Assembly (NCBI GenBank): GCA_964035575.1
Contig: OZ037873.1
Coordinates: forward strand, 434,001 to 498,000
Reading direction: 5' to 3'
Length of the DNA stretch: 64,000 nt
Source: Rhynchopus sp. YZ270_cl-10
Taxonomy: Eukaryota > Euglenozoa > Diplonemea > Diplonemida > Diplonemidae
Shown: in pieces, positions 11,101-19,368 of the stretch
How positions within the stretch are numbered: the stretch's first letter is position 1
How the letters are laid out: each line of letters opens with the position of its first letter
Notes under the pieces: model-generated
What the model was told of the DNA's origin: nothing
The model's input: only the letters and a program-made list of their open reading frames with translations
The model's database searches: none
Made by a program: the position numbers and the translations under genes

Positions 11101-12386
11101 TATACGGGTGGGCTATGTGCAAGAAGCTTCCCTACGATGATTTCAAGCTGATGGAATGCAAGAGTTTAGAGGAGACTGAGAAGATGATTGCCGACTACAA
11201 CCCAGATAGCGACACAGGTTATGCTCTAGAAGTTGACCTTGAGTACCCTTTGAGCCTCCACGACAAGCACTGGGACTTCCCTCTTGCACCGTACAATAGG
11301 ACTGTTAGAAGTGGAGAGCTGTCAGACTACCAGAGGAAAGTACTTGATGATGAGAAGCATGCAGAGGGTGGGAAGCTTATTGCAGACTTCAAAGACAGAG
11401 TGAAGCAGACATACAACATTGAGTACTTGCAGTTCCTCCTCAGGCAAGGTCTGAAGTTGACGAAGGTCCACCGCATTGTCTCATTCAAGCAGGACAACAT
11501 CATGAAGCCATACATTGACAAGAACAGTGCACTGAGAGCACAGGCAAAGAACGATTTCGAGAAGGACCTGTACAAGTTGCTCAACAACTCCATCTATGGG
11601 AAGACCCTGGAAAATGTTCGCGGCAGGACAGAGATGAAGAACATCCCTTACGACAAGACAAAGTGGGTGAAGGGGAAGGAGGTTCCAATGACAGAGGAGG
11701 AAATCAAGGAGTACATAGCAAAACATCAAAGCAAACCATTCTTCAACTGTAACACTGTCGACCTGAAGAGTAGCAAGATACTTCAATTCATGCAGGGGGA
11801 CGTCACTCTTGACAAGCCTGTTTACATTGGCTCACAAATCCTGGACTACAGTAAGCTTCTCATGAACAGCTTCTTCTACGACACCCTCATCCCACATTTC
11901 GGAAGAGAGAACGTGACTATGGCCTACACCGACACTGACAGCTTTGTGCTGGAGATAACAACAAAGGATCTTGATAAGGAGCTTGCCAAGCTGTCTGCAG
12001 ACTTTGACTTCAGCAACTACCCAACAACCCACGAGCTGCATGACGTAAACAACAAGAAGGTCCCAGGGAAGTTCAAAGATGAGCTGGCTGGTGATGTGAT
12101 GGTTGAGTTCATTGGCTTGAGGGCAAAGTGTTATGCCTACTCAACGATCAAGAAGAACGACGACAACAAGGCCAAGGGTATAGCAAAGTCTGTCAGTAAA
12201 ACTCTCAACCTGGACACCTATCGAAGTACCCTTGAATCCCACAAGAAGCACGTTGTGACGATCAACAGCATCGAGAAGAGGGATCATGAGCTGCATACAG
12301 TGAGGTCTCAGAAGATAGCATTGAGTGCCTTCGATGACAAGAGGTATATTTGCGAGGATGGAGTTACCACAAAGGCTTACCGATAA
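8130..12386 (+). CDS. Protein-primed family-B DNA polymerase (pPolB)
   Basis: A 1418-residue polymerase, the replication enzyme of the element. The N-terminal third is Lys/Glu-rich. The exonuclease domain shows DFES (Asp536), HNARGYDNNY (705-714) and the YLNMD motif ending at Asp880. A Cys/His cluster, CAFCNKTF followed by DHCHLTGKCR, precedes Exo II and resembles the endonuclease VII-like zinc region common in these polymerases. Polymerase motifs follow: A, YIDANNLYG (985-993); B, NNSIYGK (1152-1158); C, YTDTDS (1266-1271). Family members start synthesis from a terminal protein, matching linear DNA with inverted ends. It is divergent from the zinc-finger gene (49-bp gap holding an A-run) and convergent with the capsid gene, with a hairpin at 12396-12418 between. 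Confidence 0.96.
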   Translation: MITSDKKLKEITQEYTTAIKAYEKQINLLGKAMTSGVLSVGTIQAIQQDVVLIQDKIANLKLEQKKALVPFHEEKKKDKVAKKKITDKELLPFVQEDIKDLKTAVAKAKKDLKGTFFKQNKSRFVRDFKPEQQGQLNDIEKQHKEAKRKILDDAKETHKEDIIRGRLGIKKEEEEQTTITEDPNHLEELIAKTAVKVIHGDKGTDAKMIIELPEPLDEYFSSTIRAQYDTITAFIQGDLEGNRTKKVKFILMAIFSKPDNETPKQISKEVFLNSVLATDVLDLDAVMKQGNELFNRDEGESGLFFVGFKYVTILTYNTQMSIGGEYIDVVERFSANSNLKKNIVNVKNDEYPEVNNACFRFAVMAHEHDFPKDASRVSKYYKKKTGWIESDYDFSMFTDYTLPTTDQQVKHFLKENKNTSISIYGIEDTSNSDKTGKFHVLRHEKSPKEDHINLLFHDNHYMLIKNLSKMMGDNNKYVCPKCLSVKKDAKKEIDAHLESCNEKPAQSTQMARSATIEFSENKMKNKEMKPFIITADFESFLDTRDQDTSYSKTKTQTGKDETTILQTHRAASFSLKLVPDTSLHFTGKTLYTYTPSDQDDAVEYETDLLGQFNNACQEIAEDVAAFMTTSQKEYGSIDSACIAFTAEDKDRHEEAKKCAFCNKTFNFQNTKVRDHCHLTGKCRRALCSWCSLNNKTEYTIPIYFHNARGYDNNYIFKMLKQYDSNGVNVLNTNSQTTMLIKMDKYTKVKVNHGKEIKNRKISFQVKDSLQVMSSSLDTLLKNLPHDQKVHQLDYIKTAHRDIDVNDKGMLDLLLGKGVFPYSYFDSPKKLSGSLPSKDLWYDCLRQDDIKQEDYDKACRVWNTLKCKTFKDYHDFYLNMDVLGLADVLQAQRKNLHTTHKLDICHYCSLPSFSYDAWLLKQQEDDVKMKTLKDPELYELFEDQKRGGFTCTVKRHCKANNKHTRSAATAEVGENVAKEGDTHLLYIDANNLYGWAMCKKLPYDDFKLMECKSLEETEKMIADYNPDSDTGYALEVDLEYPLSLHDKHWDFPLAPYNRTVRSGELSDYQRKVLDDEKHAEGGKLIADFKDRVKQTYNIEYLQFLLRQGLKLTKVHRIVSFKQDNIMKPYIDKNSALRAQAKNDFEKDLYKLLNNSIYGKTLENVRGRTEMKNIPYDKTKWVKGKEVPMTEEEIKEYIAKHQSKPFFNCNTVDLKSSKILQFMQGDVTLDKPVYIGSQILDYSKLLMNSFFYDTLIPHFGRENVTMAYTDTDSFVLEITTKDLDKELAKLSADFDFSNYPTTHELHDVNNKKVPGKFKDELAGDVMVEFIGLRAKCYAYSTIKKNDDNKAKGIAKSVSKTLNLDTYRSTLESHKKHVVTINSIEKRDHELHTVRSQKIALSAFDDKRYICEDGVTTKAYR

Positions 12387-12395
12387 GTCTTCAAT

Positions 12396-12418
12396 ATACA
12401 TATCTCTGCGATATGTAT
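12396..12418. terminator. Hairpin between convergent polymerase and capsid genes
   Basis: A perfect palindrome with 9-bp arms ATACATATC/GATATGTAT and a five-base loop TCTGC lies 9 bp after the polymerase stop and 16 bp before the capsid-gene end. The exact reverse complement of the whole 23-mer occurs at 18380-18402, also next to a gene end. Placement suggests a shared 3'-end or RNA-processing signal. Confidence 0.55.
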
Positions 12419-12434
12419 GTCTCTTATAGCAGTC

Positions 12435-13841
12435 TTACAGCACAGCACTAACCTCTTGCACAATCCCTGTCTTCAGGTTAAAGTCAACAACCTTATCGTA
12501 GTACACCAAACAATACAGGTACATGTCGTAGCTGGCCTCTCTCTCAATGTTCACTGTCAAGGTGTTTGCCTGGGTGCTTGAGACGCTGTCTTGGTTCAAT
12601 GTGTTCTGAAGGTCAAAGCAGTACATGGGGTAGTACTTCCAGTCGTTGTAGGAGAGCAGCCCTTGAGTGGTGAACCCCATTCCCTCAGGATCCTTGTAGG
12701 CACTATGCATCTTCATGTACTCCTTGTAGGCAGACTCCCACTTGTTCTTACCCACCTCAATTTCCAGATCCTTGCTTGGCACCTTGATGCCGTTCAGGTC
12801 AACAGAGATCTTCCTCACCATACCACTGTCAAAGCGCGACATATCATGCTCTTGACTCGTTTCCCTGGCTTTCGTTTGGCAGAAGATGATTGCACGTTTG
12901 ATCCTTGTGTGCGACTTGATTGGTACAGGCCAGGAGATGTATGTGTCGCCAGCTGCAAACTCCTTCCTCTGAATTTGTGAAGACTCAAAGACCGCTTGCA
13001 CCATACCAGACTTGTTGATGTAGCTCAGAACTCCAGCAAGCGGTGAAGGAGCCAAGGTGACACGAGGCATCCAGATCCTCATACCATACCCAACCCAGTT
13101 CAAGGCACGGTCACTAACCCCAGAAGAGCGAAGAACTAGAGCACTGTCGTCATTCACCTCAAAGTTGAACTCCATAGGTATGTTGGTGAACATCTTCTTG
13201 TGGTGCTGGAATATGTTGAAGATAAGACTGAGAGGAACCATGCAGTGTATCTCTCTGTTCCCTGTGGTGCGTCTTGCGCGGTGTGAAGTGCTTGAGTCTC
13301 TGTTTGCAGTGTCATTGAACCCATCCACAAAGTCATCATTAACAGCATCCTTCCAAGTGATGTAGTGGCTAAGTAGATTGCTCCCCACAGTGTCATCGTA
13401 TTGATTGGTGAAGTGAATGAGCGACTCTGCATTCATCTGCTGTCCTGCAAAGTTGGGAGTGTCCTCGATGTTGACCCCACCGATCTTGAGTGACTTCCTT
13501 CTAAAGAAGTTGAGCACATTTGACGCGAAGGCAGCTTTGTTATCATCATTGTCAGCAAAGGTCCATGCTTCTGTAGCATCCAGGGTCTTGTGTGCTGCAA
13601 GGTCTTCATACCCGTTACCACCTGCGTTTACCTTTACCATCTTGAAGGACATCTCCAAGAACCCTTCAGAGGGGATGATGTGGCTGCTCTGGTCAAGAAG
13701 GGTGAAGGTGAAGTCCCGCTCGACTCTTCCAAACTGGTTCTGCAGGTTGCTTGACTTCCCAGTGTCTTGGATGGTGATGTAGTCGTACCCACTGACATCG
13801 GAGTGTCTCTTGGTTTTCTCACTCAAATTGTAGAAGCTCAT
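12435..13841 (-). CDS. Probable major capsid protein
   Basis: A 468-residue protein, mostly beta-strand-like with alternating hydrophobic residues and few Lys runs, starting MSFYNLSEK. Its size, its position next to the integrase gene, and features such as the N-terminal GRVERDFTF and later NWVGYGMRIWMP stretches fit the double jelly-roll major capsid proteins of Polintons and adintovirus-like elements. The start codon overlaps the stop of the integrase gene in an ATGA arrangement, which points to a shared transcript. The call rests on context and overall character, not on a motif that can be checked by eye; a structure prediction would settle it. Confidence 0.72.
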   Translation of the reverse strand: MSFYNLSEKTKRHSDVSGYDYITIQDTGKSSNLQNQFGRVERDFTFTLLDQSSHIIPSEGFLEMSFKMVKVNAGGNGYEDLAAHKTLDATEAWTFADNDDNKAAFASNVLNFFRRKSLKIGGVNIEDTPNFAGQQMNAESLIHFTNQYDDTVGSNLLSHYITWKDAVNDDFVDGFNDTANRDSSTSHRARRTTGNREIHCMVPLSLIFNIFQHHKKMFTNIPMEFNFEVNDDSALVLRSSGVSDRALNWVGYGMRIWMPRVTLAPSPLAGVLSYINKSGMVQAVFESSQIQRKEFAAGDTYISWPVPIKSHTRIKRAIIFCQTKARETSQEHDMSRFDSGMVRKISVDLNGIKVPSKDLEIEVGKNKWESAYKEYMKMHSAYKDPEGMGFTTQGLLSYNDWKYYPMYCFDLQNTLNQDSVSSTQANTLTVNIEREASYDMYLYCLVYYDKVVDFNLKTGIVQEVSAVL

Positions 13842-16396
13842 TTTGATAAGCGGATTCTATCTTGAGCAAATAGAAATTGTCTCAGCTGTGTTTCATCGTT
13901 GAGTATGTCAGGTTTGAGTGTGGGGAATGCTCGTTGTGCTATGCCCTTCATGCGTTCAAAGGATGGGTCTATCGGTGGGAGGAGCTTAAGTCTTTTGTTG
14001 GTATTCGGGGGTGTCGGGGTCTCGAGGGAGCTCTGCTCCTGAGTCGGCTCCTGAGTCTTCTGTTCATCATCCCTCTCCTGAGTCTTCTGTTCATCATCCC
14101 TCTCCCGAGTCTTCTGTTCATCATCCCTCTCCCGAGTCTTCTGTTCATCATCCCTCTCCCGAGTCTTCTGTTCATCATCCCTCTCCTGAGTCTTCTGTTC
14201 ATCATCCCTCTCCCGAGTCTTCTGTTCATCATCCCTCTCCCGAGTCTTCTGTTCATCATCCCTCTCCTGAGTCTTCTGTTCATCATCCCTCTCCTGAGTC
14301 TTCTGTTCATCATCCCTCTCCTGAGTCTTCTGTTCATCATCCCTCTCCTGAGTCTTCTGTTCATCATCCCTCTCCCGAGTCTTCTGTTCATCATCCCTCT
14401 CCTGAGTCTTCTGTTCATCATCCCTCTCCTGAGTCTTCTGTTCATCATCCCTCTCCTGAGTCTTCTGTTCATCATCCCTCTCCTGAGTCTTCTGTTCATC
14501 ATCCCTCTCCCGAGTCTTCTGTTCATCATCCCTCTCCTGAGTCTTCTGTTCATCATCCCTCTCCTGAGTCTTCTGTTCATCATCCCTCTCCTGAGTCTTC
14601 TGTTCATCATCCCTCTCCTGAGTCTTCTGTTCATCATCCCTCTCCCGAGTCTTCTGTTCATCATCCCTCTCCCGAGTCTTCTGTTCATCATCCCTCTCCT
14701 GAGTCTTCTGTTCATCATCCCTCTCCTGAGTCTTCTGTTCATCATCCCTCTCCTGAGTCTTCTGTTCATCATCCCTCTCCTGAGTCTTCTGTTCATCATC
14801 CCTCTCCCGAGTCTTCTGTTCATCATCCCTCTCCTGAGTCTTCTGTTCATCATCCCTCTCCTGAGTCTTCTGTTCATCATCCCTCTCCTGAGTCTTCTGT
14901 TCATCATCCCTCTCCTGAGTCTTCTGTTCATCATCCCTCTCCTGAGTCTTCTGTTCATCATCCCTCTCCTGAGTCTTCTGTTCATCATCCCTCTCCTGAG
15001 TCTTCTGTTCATCATCCCTCTCCTGAGTCTTCTGTTCATCATCCCTCTCCTGAGTCTTCTGTTCATCATCCCTCTCCTGAGTCTTCTGTTCATCATCCCT
15101 CTCCTGAGTCTTCTGTTCATCATCCCTCTCCCGAGTCTTCTGTTCATCATCCCTCTCCTGAGTCTTCTGTTCATCATCCCTCTCCTGAGTCTTCTGTTCA
15201 TCATCCCTCTCCTGAGTCTTCTGTTCATCATCCCTCTCCCTCTTCTTAGCTCTTGCCTCTGCTCTGGGGTTACTGTTCAGATCCTCTTCTTTCCAATTAG
15301 GACCACCAATCTTATTCATGAAGCTGTCCATTTGTGACTCGTGTTCTGCTTCTTCTACAGCTGTGTTTTGCGGAGCATCACCAAAGTCTTGTTCTGGAGT
15401 AGATCTTGGAGCATCACCAAAGTCTTCAGGGTCGTTGACTCCTCCTGGGTCTTCAGCCTCCTCCTCTTTAACTTTCAACAACCTCTCAATCCTCACCTTC
15501 CTCCCATTACTCAGTCTTGCATTGACTTGAGCCACACTCACCACACTAAAGATCTCCCTAGAAAACTTTTGCTTTGTCCCCTTTGCATGTATATTCTTAC
15601 TCAACAACACCCTCACCCTATCACCAGGTTTTACACTAGACTGCGACACACTTGCTTTATCCAGGTTCATGATGAGTATGCTGACATCGTCGTTGGTGAC
15701 AAGGTTCGGAGGCTTCTTGATGGTGCTGTGGTATCTGTTGTTGTAGGCGTACGTTAGCTCCTGAAGGCTGTCTACCCAGTTTGCTGTCTTGTTGATCTCA
15801 AAGTGCTTTTGCAGGATCTCGCGCAGTGTTCTTGAGATGCGGTCGACAATCCCAAGGGCGTTATGGTCTCCAACCTCGTTCATCTGGTGTTCTATGCTGT
15901 GGGCGCTGAAGACTTCCTTCACCATCAGGTTGTTGAATTCTAAGCCGTTGTCACTCATGATCGTTTGAGGAAGGTCCTTCTTATCTGTCTGTATCTGATG
16001 TAGTATTGCTGTCAAGGCTTCTTTGACACTACCCATGGTCTTGTTCTTCAGGGGTCTGGTGTACAACTTTCTACTAAAGACATCAATCAAGTTCAGTATC
16101 CACGAGTAGCCTTTGTTCCTTGTCTTGAGCTTCTGGAAGTCGAGGAGGTCCATCTGCATGACGTGGTTGATCTCGAAGGCTGTGATGTGGCCCGACAGCT
16201 TGCTTGGTTTCTTCCTGAACAGCTGATATGCCCTCTGCTTGTGTATGTGGTCCTCTATCTCGTCAAGGGTGTACTTTTCTTCGCCTTCTTCGGCTGCGCC
16301 TGCAAACTGAAAGTCAAACAACCTCGCAGGATCAGTGATGTAACCTGAGTCTCGCCATAATTTGTTCAAGTTTACTCTTACTTCGTTTGAGCTCAT
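13838..16396 (-). CDS. Retroviral-type (rve) integrase with long C-terminal repeat
   Basis: This 852-residue protein carries the integrase that inserts the element. Residues about 75-230 hold an rve/RNase-H-fold core with MDLLDFQKL, NLIDVFSRK and SDNGLEF motifs, followed by YNNRYHSTIKKPP typical of integrases. A small SH3/chromo-like segment follows (PGDRVRVLL, ARLSNGRKVRIERL). The C-terminal half is a striking array of about 44 copies of the 9-residue unit ERDDEQKTQ, encoded by a 27-bp minisatellite. The final 60 residues are non-repetitive. The array would be a highly charged helical or disordered tail. The gene is divergent from the small + strand gene at 16417, with a 20-bp gap. Confidence 0.92.
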   Translation of the reverse strand: MSSNEVRVNLNKLWRDSGYITDPARLFDFQFAGAAEEGEEKYTLDEIEDHIHKQRAYQLFRKKPSKLSGHITAFEINHVMQMDLLDFQKLKTRNKGYSWILNLIDVFSRKLYTRPLKNKTMGSVKEALTAILHQIQTDKKDLPQTIMSDNGLEFNNLMVKEVFSAHSIEHQMNEVGDHNALGIVDRISRTLREILQKHFEINKTANWVDSLQELTYAYNNRYHSTIKKPPNLVTNDDVSILIMNLDKASVSQSSVKPGDRVRVLLSKNIHAKGTKQKFSREIFSVVSVAQVNARLSNGRKVRIERLLKVKEEEAEDPGGVNDPEDFGDAPRSTPEQDFGDAPQNTAVEEAEHESQMDSFMNKIGGPNWKEEDLNSNPRAEARAKKRERDDEQKTQERDDEQKTQERDDEQKTQERDDEQKTRERDDEQKTQERDDEQKTQERDDEQKTQERDDEQKTQERDDEQKTQERDDEQKTQERDDEQKTQERDDEQKTQERDDEQKTQERDDEQKTQERDDEQKTQERDDEQKTRERDDEQKTQERDDEQKTQERDDEQKTQERDDEQKTQERDDEQKTRERDDEQKTRERDDEQKTQERDDEQKTQERDDEQKTQERDDEQKTQERDDEQKTRERDDEQKTQERDDEQKTQERDDEQKTQERDDEQKTQERDDEQKTRERDDEQKTQERDDEQKTQERDDEQKTQERDDEQKTQERDDEQKTRERDDEQKTRERDDEQKTQERDDEQKTRERDDEQKTRERDDEQKTRERDDEQKTQERDDEQKTQEPTQEQSSLETPTPPNTNKRLKLLPPIDPSFERMKGIAQRAFPTLKPDILNDETQLRQFLFAQDRIRLSK
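14040..15238. repeat. 27-bp coding minisatellite in the integrase gene
   Basis: About 44 tandem copies of a 27-bp unit lie in frame in the integrase gene. Read on the + strand the unit contains CTGAGTCTTCTGTTCATC and CCCTCTC, with a single recurring T/C variant (CCTGAG or CCCGAG). The open frames seen here in the other five phases come only from the unit being a multiple of three. Confidence 0.95.
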
Positions 16397-16416
16397 TTAT
16401 TTCTTCTACACAAAAA

Positions 16417-16848
16417 ATGGTCACTACAAGCAGATATCAGAAGACGCCAGTGTACGTATCACCTGTCGACATGCAGAGGATTGCAGATGCCTTAGGCGGG
16501 AAGAGCAAGACAGTGTCAGTCACGTTGCATGCAAGTGGTATCAAACGGTATCCATTGCCACTAACCTCAAAGCAGAAGGAGAAGGTCAAGGAGAAGGGGT
16601 CAACACGCATCACTTTAAGTCAACCACAGCTGCTGTTCATTGGAGGTGATAGGAAGGAGGGAGGGTTCTTGCAGTTCTTGGTACCGTTGTTGGCAGCAGG
16701 AGCAAGTGCACTCGCAGGCTCGCTTGGGACACAGCTTGGTAGCACAGCAGGGAAGTTCATTGATAGGAAGGTGAATGGGCGTGGTCTGATAGCACCTGGT
16801 AGAAGGTTAACCCTTTACGGACCACGACCGATTTTTTCGATTTGCTAG
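16417..16848 (+). CDS. Small basic protein with hydrophobic Gly/Ala segment
   Basis: The likely start is the ATG at 16417, 20 bp from the divergent integrase start; an earlier in-frame non-ATG start is not favoured. The protein is basic in its first 80 residues (TLHASGIKRYPLPLTSKQKEK). Around residues 85-115 it has a Gly/Ala-rich hydrophobic stretch (FLVPLLAAGASALAGSLG) ending near GKFIDRK and GRGLIAPG. This layout recalls minor virion proteins such as the adenoviral pX/pVI type found in Polintons, which bind DNA or membrane. The assignment is tentative. The frame runs into the nested repeat insertion that begins at about 16811. Confidence 0.55.
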   Translation: MVTTSRYQKTPVYVSPVDMQRIADALGGKSKTVSVTLHASGIKRYPLPLTSKQKEKVKEKGSTRITLSQPQLLFIGGDRKEGGFLQFLVPLLAAGASALAGSLGTQLGSTAGKFIDRKVNGRGLIAPGRRLTLYGPRPIFSIC

Positions 16849-18175
16849 GATCTTCTCTCCCGTAGGTAAAATGTGATCTGATGCATATTTTTGATCGTAC
16901 CTGGCCGCAATTGAAAGATTTTGAGCAGATCTTTCAAATGGAGCAGAAATCGAAATAAAATGAGAAAAATGGAAAATGGAAAATTGAGGAGAGCTGATAT
17001 TTTTTTTCTGAAAATTTTGAAGAAAAAAATTATTCCGGCTGCGCACCTGTTTTTTCGGTTTTCGAAAATGGCTTTATTTGAAAGATCGGTTCAAAATCTT
17101 TCAAAAGAAAAAAAAATCGATCAAAAAGTCCTAGTAGATAATGTCTCACTGCATGGAGAGAAGGTACCAACCAACTACATATACCGTAATTGTACAGAGG
17201 TTGGACAGTACAAAAGTTGGGGCTTTTGGGACTTTTGGCCAACTTGGCATGGTGCTGAACAAAGGTGAACGCCGCATCCCACGCACATGTAATCTGTTTT
17301 CAGACGCCTGTTTCCCAAGCAAGAAGAAGTTGTCGACCAACACCCTCCTGCCAGTGTCTCTGTACCTTGACCGTGTTGATATAGATTTTGTACCCCTCCC
17401 TGTGGCTTTCCGTACCCTCCCGCCGAAATTTCGAAGGGACCCTCCGAAAAAAATTTTTTTGGTCGCGAAAATCGGTCCAAAAACGGTCTAGATTGCCCCA
17501 TGCGTGGCATTCCGGGCAATTTGAGGGCAATTTGGCGTGCAAGAGCCATGTGTGGGGCACCATGTGCCCCCATGCTGCACCCCTTATACAGGGTTTTTAC
17601 AGGCAAAAAATGAAAAACGACAGTCGGGCACAAAAAGCCACGGATCGGGGCACAAAGTTACATCCCACCCTCCCTTGGCCCTCGGGACTCCTTTCGGGAG
17701 GTCAGGGCTTCCCTCGGGCCTTCGGCCCTCGGGGAGCCCTGACCTCCCTCAAGGGTCCCTCGGGCTTTGGCGGGAGGGAGGGAAATAACCATTCTGTACA
17801 ATGTTCCTCAAAAGACAAAATGCAATAAATACACGGAGAAGAGGCACATCCAGTTCAGGGTCAGGAACTGCAACTACGCGTGTTACTTTGCCCAGTCGCG
17901 GGTATTTTCCATTATTTTAGTTTCGTTCTGAAGACCGTACAAAATGGTTCCCTGCACACCAAAGTTTGAATCCTCTGATGACTCAAGCGCGTCAGAATGG
18001 TACATTATTCCCAAAAAATGACCCAAAATACCCTATTATGTGATAATGCCGGGTGTGGATGAGAGGGGATGAGAGCGTCAAAAAAAATCGAATCTTGCGT
18101 CTTTTGAAAGATTTCGCACAAAATCTTCTCATTAAAAAAAAAAATCTTCAAAAAGTCCTAGTGGAAGCCAATTTA
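16811..18175. mobile_element. Nested repeat insertion inside the Polinton
   Basis: A gene-free stretch starts with TTAA (16807-16810) followed by CCCTTTACGGACC, a piggyBac-like terminus also found at 30950 in host DNA. It holds a segment (about 17165-17285) whose reverse complement recurs at about 31000-31085. It also has several diverged units with GAAAGATTTT and TTCAAAAAGTCCTAGT near 16910, 17090 and 18100, and the GC-rich foldback at about 17645-17790 shared with 3263-3362. At least two repeat families have therefore piled up here. Short open frames in it have no support. Confidence 0.6.
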
Positions 18176-18379
18176 GGTGGTTGCGTGGACATATATGTCC
18201 CCTCTGCAGAGCTCAATAGACAGAGTACAGCACATAGCGAGTGTCCCGATGTTCCTCATCAAGATCCTAGGGGAGACAGCGTATGGCAAGATCACAGGGA
18301 ATGGAATGGAGATTGGAGATACACTAGACTCAGGAGCAGAGCTCCCTCGAGGGTGCTAACAACACCGAAGACTCAAATA

Positions 18380-18402
18380 ATACATATCGCAGAGATATGT
18401 AT
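18380..18402. terminator. Second copy of the 9-bp-arm hairpin
   Basis: Exact reverse complement of the 23-mer at 12396-12418: arms ATACATATC/GATATGTAT with loop GCAGA. It lies just past the end of rightward sequence and 9 bp before the leftward gene group ending at 18411, so again between convergent units. Confidence 0.55.
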
Positions 18403-18410
18403 AGACACAC

Positions 18411-18620
18411 CTATATTGTAACCAACCCATTCCCAAGCACAACATTATGCCTCTTAGAGATGTCAGCCAGTACATCAAGTACCTTCTTGTTGTCTCTTTC
18501 TTCTTGCTTCTCTTGCTTCTCCTCCATATCTACCCCACTACCCTCCACCAAATCACTCCAGGTTCTCTTCCTCCCTGATACCCTTTCACTATCCTTCACT
18601 AGATTTGACCAGGATGACAT
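18411..18620 (-). CDS. Small charged protein of the Polinton (69 aa)
   Basis: A 69-residue frame starts at an ATG only 4 bp after the stop of the minor-capsid-like gene, so both may share one transcript. The protein is rich in Glu, Lys and Asp, with a likely short helix at EEKQEKQEERDNKKVLDVLADISKRH. No domain was recognised. The tight spacing is the main reason to accept it. Confidence 0.4.
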   Translation of the reverse strand: MSSWSNLVKDSERVSGRKRTWSDLVEGSGVDMEEKQEKQEERDNKKVLDVLADISKRHNVVLGNGLVTI

Positions 18621-18624
18621 TTTT

Positions 18625-19365
18625 TTAGTACGAAGATTTTACTTTGCGAAGGATAACATGATAGTTGACGTTCTCCCCTTGGTTGTTGATGCGCTTCCCA
18701 TTCTGGTCTGTGAGCCAGAACCTTATGCTGTTGATCTGGGTCTTGTTGGTGGGGACATAGTACGAGCTGCCAGGTTCTACCACGTTGTACAAACTACTAG
18801 GAGGGAGGGATGGTGGGCTGACAACATACAAGATTTGCGACTTGGTGCCTGATGTGCCTGTGTTGTGGTAGGAGTACTTTGGGTTCACAAGATCACAGTG
18901 TACAACAACTGCTTGGATTCCGTTCGTGATGTCTGCGACGTGAGGCGCAGTGTTCACACCTGCACTTATGATGGTGTTCTCAGCAAAGCCTAAGATTCCA
19001 TAGAAGGAGCCTGTTCTGAAGTTCACTTGATAGTTAGCAGGTAGGGTGATCTTAATCTTCTGCAGGGCTAGGATGGGCTCTAGTGTGATTTCCGATGGTA
19101 TGTGGTCGTTGATCTCAGAGATGCTGTAGTTCCCGTCACCGAACACTATTGTCTCCCATGAAGAACCGTTGTCACGACTCCACTCAAAGAAGTTGTTGCC
19201 TTGCTGCTGGCTGATGTTTGTCCATGAGTAGTACTGGCTGCTCTTGATGAGACTTATCTCGTAGCTGTCACCTTCGTCAAGGTATATGGGAGGGTTGTAG
19301 GCAACAGTGAAGTCAGTGGAGATTGGCTCTCCTTCAGAGGAGACAAAGAGTGAGAGTTGTTCCAT
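18625..19365 (-). CDS. Probable minor capsid (penton) protein, single jelly-roll
   Basis: A 246-residue beta-rich protein. It begins with MEQLSLFVSSEGEP and has VAYNPPIYLDEGDSYEISL early on. It ends with a pattern of the type SIRFWLTDQNGKRIN then VNYHVILRK, characteristic of the penton-like minor capsid proteins of Polintons, where a 'distribution D-x-x-G' strand closes the jelly roll. Its position in a leftward trio with a coiled-coil protein upstream and a small charged protein downstream, next to the packaging ATPase, supports a virion role. Identification is by pattern and context; a structure search would be decisive. Confidence 0.75.
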   Translation of the reverse strand: MEQLSLFVSSEGEPISTDFTVAYNPPIYLDEGDSYEISLIKSSQYYSWTNISQQQGNNFFEWSRDNGSSWETIVFGDGNYSISEINDHIPSEITLEPILALQKIKITLPANYQVNFRTGSFYGILGFAENTIISAGVNTAPHVADITNGIQAVVVHCDLVNPKYSYHNTGTSGTKSQILYVVSPPSLPPSSLYNVVEPGSSYYVPTNKTQINSIRFWLTDQNGKRINNQGENVNYHVILRKVKSSY

Positions 19366-19368
19366 TTT

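Noticed and set aside
13877-15337. Long frames in other phases over the 27-bp repeat (Leu/Ile/Phe-rich, Ser/His/Pro-rich, Arg/Met-rich)
   Set aside because: They are shadows of the integrase repeat; only the integrase frame continues into conserved domains on the N-terminal side.
18053-18421. Small + strand frames just left of the second hairpin
   Set aside because: They have weak coding character and lie at the edge of the nested repeat; not called as a gene.
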